From Sebastes aleutianus (lineage: Eukaryota > Chordata > Actinopteri > Perciformes > Sebastidae): a stretch of DNA of 64,000 nt. The stretch lies in the NCBI GenBank assembly GCA_916700875.1, contig CAKAKS010000067.1:26401433-26465432 (forward strand), read 5' to 3'. Under the pieces are notes generated by a model. The model worked only from the letters and a program-made list of their open reading frames with translations, was not told where the DNA came from and ran no database searches. A program made the translations under genes and the position numbers. Below, one piece after another: positions 1-10,200 of this stretch (its first letter is position 1; every line of letters starts with the position of its first letter).

Positions 1-62
1 CACATCCACCACCAGAGCAGGGGTGCACAGGACGGAGATGGGCTCTCCCTCCATACTGGCAG
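1..62 (-). CDS. Possible partial exon of an unidentified downstream gene
   Basis: On the minus strand a GT repeat runs into TTCCAG at about 62, a plausible acceptor. The 61 bases after it to the window edge are open in all three frames. The most protein-like frame reads ASMEGEPISVLCTPALVVDV. It lies more than 3 kb past the col6a2 stop, so it is probably a separate gene on the same strand. I do not recognise the family, and a 61-base open stretch can arise by chance. Confidence 0.25.
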   Translation of the reverse strand, partial: MPVWRESPSPSCAPLLWWWM

Positions 63-68
63 CACTGG

Positions 69-69
<1 letters not shown>

Positions 70-110
<41 letters not shown>
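70..110. repeat. CA microsatellite
   Basis: About 20 CA units. On the minus strand it is a TG run leading into the possible acceptor at the left edge. Confidence 0.95.
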
Positions 111-116
<6 letters not shown>

Positions 117-149
117 CTTCTTGTGCAATTAAATTCTCGTGCATGACTG

Positions 150-310
150 ACTTCAAAGTTCAAGCCCTTTATTGTCATTGTGTAGTACAACGAAATTAGA
201 TTGTGACAATCCAATAGGTGCTAATAAAAAGATAATACAAATAAAAAAAAGAGATAGTGCAATATAAATATTAAAAAATATAAAAGACAATACAATATAA
301 AATATAAAAA
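150..310 (-). mobile_element. Fragment of a fish LINE/SINE 3' tail (reversed)
   Basis: The stretch CTTTATTGTCATTGTGTAGT and the following ACAACGAAATT resemble a 3'-end motif repeated widely in teleost genomes, as I remember it. An A/T-rich run follows. No coding part is present. Confidence 0.4.
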
Positions 311-1176
311 TACAATATGTATATAGATTTGATGACAGTTTTGCCAGATTATTGCACAGAGTGTCTGTCAGATAATCATATAATTATTGCTCAGCATCAG
401 ATAATTATTGACTTCGATTTCAGTTTTACAACGTTACCCTGAGATGTTTTTTTGGTTTTGACAACCTTCATTTTCCTCTGGACCTTTATTAATTCTTTCC
501 TCTACATCTTAATGCATATTAATAATAGACTATGCACGGAGCTATAGGAGATCTTTATCACTATAGATAACTCACCGTTTTGCAGTGATTGTTGTCTCCG
601 TCAGATGTTGTGATCACGTTCCTCTGGTGTCTACGGTGACAAGTGGGGGACAAACCTCCAGACCGGATGCGCTCATTCTGGGGTCATATTATAGAGCATC
701 TTTGTGCAAAGCAGAGACAGAACAAGTTGCTGGACTCTACTCTCAATTTGTGTGTGTGATTTTTTTTAATTTTAATTTCTTTTCTTTACTTAAATTTAAG
801 TGACATTTGTAAATATAATTGCGTCACAGTTGACCTGATTATCGGGAGATCTCTTGACATCACCAGAATCCAGCTGCCGTGCAAAGTTTGGAAAAAAAAT
901 AAATAAAAAATAAATAAAAATAATTTATAAAAATGAAATAAATATTTCCATTTAATATATTATTTAAATAAATATTTTTAATATTTAACTTTTCTGGTTG
1001 CAACATAAAAACACTAATAGCTATACATTAAAGGTCCCATATCATGCTAATTTTCATTTTCATTTTCATTTTCAAATATTTCAGAAATAAATACTTCCAT
1101 TTAATATATTATTTAAATAAATATTTTGAATATTTAACTTTTCTGGTCGCAACATAAAAACACTAATAGCTATACA

Positions 1177-1698
1177 TTAAAGGTCCCATATCGTGCTCAT
1201 TTTCAGGTTCATACTTGTATTTTGTGTTTCTACAAGAACATGTTTACATGCTGTAATGTTAAAAAAAACACCTTTATTTTCCTCATGCTGTCTGCCTGAA
1301 TATACCTGTATTTACCTTTCTGTCTGAAACGCTCCGTTTTAGTGCATTTCAACAGAATTGCAACAGAATTACGTTGCTAGGGCAACAGCTTGGGTCCATG
1401 TGTACTTCCTGTCAGCTGATGTTATTTACATACACTGCAACAGGAAATAAACTAGGACACAGTTAGAATATTTACGGTTAAAACCGTGTAATGGTCTAAA
1501 TATTGTAGATTTGTGACATCACAAATGGACAGAAATCCTGACGGCTTGTTTCAAACGCACAATTTCTGAATACGGGCTGTGTGTATTTCTCCGTATATTG
1601 AGGGGTTTGATAGTTTAACAGTATTTATTTAGCACTTAAACCTGTTTTATAATATAAAAGACCTGAAAATCTCCCTTTTTACAATCTGGGACCTTTAA
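1177..1698. mobile_element. Terminal-inverted-repeat element, non-autonomous
   Basis: The left end TTAAAGGTCCCATAT and the right end CTGGGACCTTTAA are inverted with respect to each other. There is no transposase frame inside. About 120 bp of the left end and its flank is duplicated directly upstream (about 940-1070), with an offset of 149 bp. The internal segment ACTTGTATTTTGTGTTTCTA resembles the element at 5200-5733, so the two belong to related families. Confidence 0.6.
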
Positions 1699-2550
1699 CA
1701 TTTTTACTTTTCAAGTACATAAATATTTGCATCAAAATATACTTAAAGTACCAAAAGTTAAATTACTCATTATTCAGCATGAAGCAAAACAGAGCCACGA
1801 GGAGGTGCAGAAGTCTAGTTTTCTCTCAGAACACTTGAATTACAATATGCCAAAAACATTCTGCCTACTGCAGGTTTAAAGTGTAGGCCTACATTTCTTT
1901 AATGTTGCAGCTGGTAAAGCTTTATATACTGCTGGGTAGCTTAAACTGTAATAATAAGTCATAATTTATTAGTTGATTTGACATAATGTATTATATTTTG
2001 TATTAATAACCCAAATCGGCAAAGCAATTACTAACTAAAGCTGTCAAACAAATGCAATGCAGTAAAAAAGTACAATATTTGCCTCCAAAATGTAGTGTAG
2101 ACCATCAGAAGTATATAATATAATAGATTAGTCTGAATAGACTTTTGAATTTGCTGCTTTGTATGTCTCTGTACAGCAGAGGGAGCCAGATACACAAACA
2201 CCCATTTTTTACACTTTTTCTTTTGGGATCAAAATAAAATAAATTAAAAATAATTTGGGAACAAATGGAGAGGGGATAAATATTACATTTCAAAAGGATG
2301 AAATGTATTATGTATGTTTGTGTTATGTACGTTTTCTATGCCACTTCCTTCCTGCTAAGGTTACAGTGATTTAAGGACAAATTGCACATGGATCAAAAAC
2401 ATATTAAACACATCACATATTTTCTTTTTTATATCTTGCAAACACAAAAGACAGTGTTGGGGTCACCACATTAGGCTTTATTTGGACTTCATGTTTACAG
2501 ATTTGGTTCTTTCATGTTTGTCTGTCAATGCATGTGTAATTAACTACAGC

Positions 2551-2553
<3 letters not shown>

Positions 2554-2601
<48 letters not shown>
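2554..2601. repeat. TG microsatellite
   Basis: About 24 TG units in the col6a2 3' flank. Confidence 0.95.
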
Positions 2602-2602
<1 letters not shown>

Positions 2603-2752
2603 ATGTGTGATTCTCATGTGGGGCATTTATGTGAGATTTTTTTTTCCCTGGGGAAGATAAGTCTACATGTCTTTATCCCCTGAACAAACTACAGTAATTA
2701 CAGCATAACATGATGTAAAAAAGTTTTGAGAACCACTCAGATGGCTTTGTCC

Positions 2753-2758
2753 TTTATT
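2753..2758 (-). terminator. Possible poly(A) signal for the long col6a2 transcript
   Basis: AATAAA on the minus strand about 490 nt past the col6a2 stop, in TCCTTTATTTC as read on the plus strand. No nearer canonical hexamer was noticed. An AG-rich microsatellite follows at 2808-2859. Cleavage at this site is inferred. Confidence 0.3.
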
Positions 2759-2807
2759 TCTACTTTAGCACCTTTAATGTAAATACTGAGTTTGTGAAGA
2801 CTGTGAG

Positions 2808-2808
2808 G

Positions 2809-2859
<51 letters not shown>
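2808..2859. repeat. AG microsatellite
   Basis: About 25 GA units with one AAA break, in the probable col6a2 3' UTR or flank. Confidence 0.9.
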
Positions 2860-2861
<2 letters not shown>

Positions 2862-3242
2862 CAAACTGAAAATCAATACAATATAAAAACAAAATAAAGC
2901 GTACAATTAGTTTCGTACACATTCAATAATCATACACCTCTCCTCTGGGATGCTTCTGAGTGTCTTTGGTTGGAAGTGCTGACCGTAGATTTAGAATGAC
3001 TAGAACAATCAAGTAACTAACGATATTGCATGCCTATGTGTTTGTGTGTCAGCTGGTCCTACGTGGATTGTTTTGGCTCTTGTAAATTAACCTTCACCCA
3101 TAACAACAGGATATGTAGCCGCCTCAGTGCCTAACATCCAGTAATGATAATGATCACAGAGGTTGGCTGATGGCTCTGTGTGTGTGTGTGTTTATGTGCA
3201 CGCCTTCTTTAATTCTATGGGGCAGAGCGTTACAGTTCCTCA

Positions 3243-4244
3243 CTAGCATATCCAGCGGATGAAGCGCTCAAAGAACGACGGTTTGTTCAGCATGGCGTAG
3301 TCAGCTCCTCTAAAGATGGCCGACCCGTCCCCTAGCGACACCTTCCGCAGCACGTCTTCGTCTGTGTCTGTTCCCATGGCGATCACCGTGGGAACGCCTT
3401 CAGCTCGCCTCATGGCAGACACGCCCTCATCCAGCTGTTCGCTGGCTGTGATGCCGTCGGTGATGAACACAAAGGCCAGCTCGGCGTTGCGACGAGCCAA
3501 GCGGTCTCCACCCTGCAAACACGACATGCAATGTTAAAGAAATACACTTTTTTAGCTTCCTTGCCAAGAGTTAAATGAGAAGATTGATACCACTTTCACA
3601 TATGTGTGTTGATATGGGGCTTGAGCTAGAAGGAAATTAGCTTAGCTTAGCATAAAGACAGGAAGCAGGACTAAAACAGCTATAGCGAAATCACAAATTG
3701 ACACTGTTATTTCTGTTTGTGTAGAGATGAAACAAATGAGATACGTATTTTTGAGATCCAGGCTCAGACATGAGAGTGGTTTTGATCTTTTCATCTTATT
3801 CCAAAAAGTACATTTCAAAAAAAGGGTTTAACTATTCCTTTACATGTTTGTGGCACAGTTTGCCTTCCTACAAATCCAAGACAAGTGTTGTGTTTGTATT
3901 TGTTTGTACCTGTGGAACCACCAGATTGTTGACAGCATGGATGATAGCGCTGCCCAGAGCAGAAGAGGAGTCCATGTAGTTCACCCCCGCCAGCGAATCA
4001 GAGATCACTGTGAGATTGTGCGTGAGCGCGAACTCCACCCGCTGCTCTGTAGAGCTGCCGTACTGCAGCAGAGCCAAGCGGGCATTCCTGTCGTCTTTCA
4101 GGCCGTTGGCCAGGGTGAGGCGGCGAGCCACGTTCTCGATGAACTCTTTGGCCCTGCGGTGGTCCTCCAGTCCCATCCTCTCAGAGCCATCCAACATGAA
4201 CACCACATCCACGGGCCGCTGCGAACAGCTGGCCACTGCAGGCT
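3243..4244 (-). CDS. col6a2: col6a2 coding exons 30-31: C2 VWA domain and stop
   Basis: Exon 30 (3910-4244, 335 nt, phase 1 to 0) reads CSQRPVDVVFMLDGSERMG, then RRAKEFIENVARRLTLA and ARLALLQYGSSTEQ. Exon 31 (3243-3512) continues GGDRLARRNAELAFVFITDG and ends FFERFIRWIC followed by a stop. The MIDAS loop is DGSER, lacking the second Ser; I recall the same in human C2, so it is probably an ancestral loss of metal binding rather than an error here. This is the standard long C-terminus. It competes with the alternative last exon at 5836-6122. Confidence 0.95.
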
Positions 4245-7200
4245 CTGGAACAGACACACACACACACACGTACGTGACGTTTTAAATCAAACATGGCGTT
4301 CGGCGAGCTACAGCTGGAACACAGATGCTCAGAGGTCATCAAGAAAGCACTTCTTTAGTTTGCTCTTTGATTTTATTCTCTTGAGATGGCATTATTAAAG
4401 AAACATGAATACATGTTATATACCAAATGACATAGTTCACATCAGCAAGTTTCATTCACAGAGCTAACATGATACCATAACATTTGGTTAGAGCCACTCT
4501 GTAGTCATTTTCCTCTAGTCATCCTACTTTACAAGCCAAGCCACATGCGGAAAAAAAACATGCACCAACCAAGGGCATAACATACAATAGTTCCTTCATT
4601 GTCAGTGCCAAGTCGATTAACCAAATATCCACATATACCAACATCTGACTCATATACAGCATACTGTGACATGGATAAAACCAGATATTTTTCCACATGT
4701 CAAGGCCTTTTCACCAACATGACTCATTCACAGAGCACAAGAAAGAAAAGTAAAGGCCGTAACCATGGATATGTGCAAAACAGCAAAAAAAAATCTCATC
4801 AGAGTGATTCAGCGAGCTCGTGATTCACAGTGGAAATGAGGCTTCATCAAAGAGCCACTGTACACTACACAGGAGCAACATGAATGGCTCTACAGACCAA
4901 TCTGCCTCCGACAAATGGACGACATCCGCCCTCCGTGTGAATGGAGGACGTTCCACCACCACTTCACGGTGGAAGAAATGATATGTTTCATATTTTTAAC
5001 AGACATACTTTTCTGAGACACAGCTCCATGTGCGTTAATTCAAAAATATTCTATGAGGAGAGGGAGCATCACATTTTGAATTTTGGCCCATCTTATACAG
5101 TAACTGAACATAAGGCTGCTCTGAGATGTTGTGACAGGGCCACCTTCATATCATGCAATCCTTTTGCATCAGCCCATGGTGTATATTGAACGCGTAGAGT
5201 TAAAGAGGACCTATTATGATCATTTTCAAGTGCATACTTGTATTTTGGGTTTCTACTAGAACATGTTTACATGCTTTAATGTTCAAAAAACACTTTATTT
5301 TTCTCATCCCGGCTGCCCTGCAGCACCTCTTTTCGCCCTCTGTCTGAAACGCTCTGTTTGAGCTCCTGCCCCGCCCCCTCCTGAGAAGCCCAGTCTGCTC
5401 TGATTGGTCAGCTGGCCCACTCTGTTGTGATTGGTCAACCAAACCAAACTCTTTGGATTCCGCTCCAGCTCCGCTCTAACTAGCTTTGTTTGAGGGCGTG
5501 CTAAACTAGCCGTTATGCAAATATCTTACTTGGTGACATCACTATGTTACGGAAGAAAAGGCGGGACGTCAATCAAGGCGTTTCAGGCAGTTCAGGAGCA
5601 GTGTTTCTGTCGGGGAGAGTAACTCCCTTTGGTGTGGACTTTGTGACTTTGCAGACCTTTTACATGCACAAAAAACTATATAACACACTAAAGGAAAGGG
5701 GAAAGGCACAAAAGCATAATAGGTCCTCTTTAAAGAAATGCCCACAGTTTTATTAAAGTCTATTCTATGTCCAGCAGTAAGCTTATTAGTTATTGGCGTC
5801 CATAATGGCGAGGTAGCATGGTTAGCATATTAGCATTAGCAGAGTCCTATGGCTTTCTCTGGGTCTCCCATAATGTCTCCATAGACATATTTGAAGGAGT
5901 CGATGAACAGCTTGGTCCACTGCTGCCTGTCCGATCCCTGGGCGAGTTTGGCTCTCTGGGCTGCGTACGCCATGGTCGCAACGCCAACCCCGTGCTGCTG
6001 CTCGCTCAGGCCGTTCAGCAAGCTGGTCACACCCTCCAAAGAGGTGGGGACCAATGAGGGGCTGCCTTCCTCGGCCAGTGGCTTCCAGGGGGGAGGGGCT
6101 TGCCCCGCCGTGACGCCCCCTCCTGAAACAAGCGGGCGGAATAACATTGTGGGCGGGGTCCCACAGACACGACGCATCAACACTAGGGATGGGCGATACC
6201 AAACTTTTTTAATTCGATACGATAGCTTGTTACAATTTTACCAATACCGATGGTTTCCACACTCAAGTGACACAGGGCAGCTAAATATGTCAGGGATGTT
6301 TTGGCACAAACATTAAACAAAAGTAGTGAAAACGTTTGAAAGTGATGCAGCCACCCACGTTTGCATTTATGTAATTTTATTATCGATATATTATTTTCAA
6401 AGTAATCGATACCAAATGAGAAGCTTGTGAGTATCGAAGCATCGATACCACAGTATCGATCCGCCCATCCCTAATCAACACAGCCAACAAAGATGCCGGA
6501 GCTACACCGAGTTGCACTAAATTGCAAGTTTGGTTTTGTGTGTTGGCTTTACAGCGACATGAATTAGTTGCATCATAGCAAAGGAGGTGAAATGATATGT
6601 AAAAAAACACATTAACCTAAATTTAATCCACAACTTGTCTAATCCTTAACATAGATTAAAGGCGTCAGTATGCTTCAAACAAACTAGTTGGTACCAAGTG
6701 TTGTCCGAACACGTCCGAAGGCCAAAATGTAAAAGGATAACAGTGCACACTTTCGAACAGTCTCCCCTCAAAGGTATTCACGGTGTTGCACCCGGTTGTA
6801 CACATAAAAAGTGACAGAAGAATTTGTGTAAAGAATGAAAAAAGATGCAAAAATTGTCATCCATATCCCCCCCAAAGTCAAACGCTTTTTCAGACACGTT
6901 TGACAATTTGACAAGCACTTCGTTTGAAGCATATCGACACCTCAATAATGCTGGTTAGGCCTGAAAATCTTCGAAGAGGAGAGTAATACATAATATTTTA
7001 AAATCTTACCTGTTTTACAAGGGAGATCAGGGCACACGGTGATAGGATCTAAAGCAGAGACAAAGACAGGATGTCAGAGAAAAACAGACAAAACCAAAAC
7101 AGCTTCATGATCCACTAGATGAAAGTGCTGTAAATAAGGTGTGTTTCCGTATTGAGCGTACCTGGGCAGAGCACGTGTTCAATCTTGTCGATAAACTCAT

Positions 7201-10200
7201 CTGCCACCAGGTCTGCAAAGCGCTTCATGCCCAGCACCCTTCCGTCCTTCTGGCAGGCGATGCTCTTCAGACTCTCATTCTCCTCGATCTGGTCGAACAT
7301 GTCTCCGATACCGATGGCGCTCACGTCGACGCTGGGATCGCTGCTCACACAAATACAAGAAATGAGATAGAACAGTTGTCGTCTCCACAAATGCTAATTC
7401 TAAATCCTAATGTGCAGCCCCAGCGCCCCAGGCACCTGCAGAGGTAGGTGAGCAGCGAGTCGTCGTCTCTGGGGTCGAAGCGTCCGTCTGTGATGACAAC
7501 CACGGTGACGTTGGCTTTGGCCCTGCGGCTGTCCCTGATCAGGTTGTCGTAGGCGTACTTCAGAGCGGACGGAGTCCATGTTCCTCCAGCGATCCACTCC
7601 AAGCGCTTCATCGCATCCTGAATAGTGGAGAAGTCACAATGTGAGAGAAGTGTACGTACATGATGTGAGGTCAGAAAGTGTAGCCATTTTGAAGACTTGG
7701 GGCGGGTTCGTTGAAAAAAAAAGATCCCAATATAGAAGAGCATCAGCCTTATTCTTTAACGTGGGTCTACCAAATATCGCATCCCAGATTATATGTGTTA
7801 GTGAATGACAGAAATATAGTGAGAGGGACACAAATGTAACTGTGATGACTCCCATCTGCATTGTTTGCGTGCAGACGGCACATCCGATCTGACAGCACAT
7901 CAGCCCTGATTAATTAAGACACATCTGGAAAAAGAAGGCAAAAGAACAGTGTGTGCTATACCCCTACAAATACACTTCAAAGCAGTCTGCACATGTGTTT
8001 GTGTTTGAGACCTTGAAAGCAGACAGCGAATCAATCTTTGGGTCGTCGAGCTTGATGGCCTGGAAGGTTCCACTGTGACTGTACTGAACAACTCCCACTC
8101 TTGTGCCTGCATGGGAACACAAGCAACCGTTAGTGTGTTTACACCAAGTTGGCAGCCATCTATTTCTTTTATGACATACAGACTAATCCTGAAGTGACAT
8201 AATGCATGTGTACCTGTGTCTGACTGGGGGTCTTTGGCCATGGATCCAAGTCTGTTGATGGTGTTGATGACAAAGTTCTTCTCCAGGGTGAAGTTAGTCA
8301 GACCCACTGACTCTGAGCTGTCAATCACAAACACAATGTCCAGGGGGCCGCAGCGTTTCTCACAGTCTGCAGGACGAAAAAACATAAAACTGTGAGAATC
8401 TGACAGCCCCGATCAGAGCAACGATCAGATCAGGAATGGAAACACGGCGGTAAACAAACTCACCACAGCAGCCACACGTTTCCCTGATGTAGTTCATGAC
8501 ATCACATTCCTGCAGGGAGAAACATTATGTCATTATCTTCATCATGTTTCTGTTGATGTGCCGGTGATAAAAGAGTGATTAGATGTTATAAATGTCCTTA
8601 CAGTGAGGCCGGGGTCTCCCTCAGGGCCGGGATCTCCCTGTAGAGGAAAAGAACAGACACAATCACATCCTGCCTTTCGGCTTTTGTCCGGTTTAGGATT
8701 GCTAGCAGATAATCGGTAACAAGTAAACATATGAAAGCATCCGCTTAGGTTGGCATTTTCTAGCTGGGGTAACACAATAACCATCATTTATAAATGGTAA
8801 ATATACTCTCTATATATATATAGTTAAATAAACTAATAGTTAATAGCTATTTTACTGCTAACAAACAATGAAATGCTAATTAATAATGTTTACTAATTAC
8901 TAGTAATGCTATACTTTCTGTTATTTTATCATTAGTTTGTGAAAATATGAAATAAATAGTTTATATACTATATATCGTATAATAGCTTATAAGAGACGAT
9001 ATCAGTTACATTAGTAAAGTATTTAATAACAGTTTATATATTATATTAAGTATTCGTTAATGATTACGAAATGATTTGTAAACCTTTAAGAAATTGTTTG
9101 CAAAACATATATAAACATTATATAGATAGACGGAATGGAAAAAAAAGTATTAACTATTTATCTAAATAATGTTTATAGATGCTTTACAAAGTGTTTATTA
9201 ACCAATCTCCAAGGTATTATAATCATCAGTTGTAACTTTATATATATATATATATATATATAAAATGTTAGAATGTGTGCAACAATAAACTGTTAGTAAT
9301 TTATAGCATTACTAATGATTTGTAGACGGTATGACTTATAATTTCATGGTTTGTTAACAGTAAAATAACTAAATTTTAATGAACTATCATTTTACCATGT
9401 ATTTACCTTTCGGTACTTCTTCTCTAATTTGTCAAAAGACTCCGAGCACCAGAGCTCTCTATATCAGTGAGGAGGAAAATCACCTGATTTCGAGTGCGTT
9501 TTTTGTATACTTACATTACGCCCAAGCTCTCCTCTTGGCCCCCTCAGGCCAGGTTCACCAAAAGATCCTGGCTCGCCCTGTTGTAGGCAGAAAAAAACTT
9601 AGCATCGTATACCTTCACTGTACGCCTTTTGCTCCAGTAACATCCAACTACAATGAGTTACTCACTGGCTCTCCCTCAGGTCCTTTTTCTCCTGGTCCTC
9701 CCTTTTGACCACAGTCTCCTCTGCCGCCGCGGGGTCCACGACCACCGTTCTCTCCTCTCCCGCCCTGCGGAGGAAAGGTTACGTCAGCCAAGCGTTGCCG
9801 CTCTACGGCTAGCAGATGTAAAGAGATGAAGTGTTACGTTACCGATGATCCTCTTCCTCCGGGATAGCTGAAGCCAGGTCTTCCATGGTCTCCCTGAGTA
9901 AAGACAAAAAGAAACAGTCAAGACAAACTACAGCTGAAAACAGTCCAAGGAAGATGCTAACACAGAAACACATACCTTTGGTCCAACCAGTCCAGGTTCT
10001 CCTCTGGGTCCAGAATCACCAGGGTCACCGCTGGAACCCTATAATACAAACAGTGTTAATGTAAACCAGATGAGGTAATGTATCTTTTTTCACACGATGC
10101 CCAAATAAGACCCTCAACCTACATTTCTCCCGTTCTCTCCTAGTATCCCCGGTGGTCCCCTGGGGCCTGGCAGGCCGTTGTCTCCCTGTTGAGAGGAGAG

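Larger units (their letters stand above)
63..3242. other. 3' flank of col6a2: repeats, no gene seen
   Basis: AT-rich DNA with microsatellites (CA 70-110, TG 2554-2601, AG 2808-2859), a reversed retroelement-like tail near 150-310, a terminal-inverted-repeat element at 1177-1698 and part of a repeat shared with 36.6 kb at 1790-1880. The stretch next to 3242 is probably col6a2 3' UTR. Confidence 0.5.

Noticed and set aside
3844..4398. Plus-strand open frame of 184 codons
   Set aside because: Antisense of the col6a2 C2 exon at 3910-4244.
5891..6316. Plus-strand open frame of 141 codons
   Set aside because: Antisense shadow of the alternative col6a2 exon and the MITE. The minus strand carries the conserved protein.
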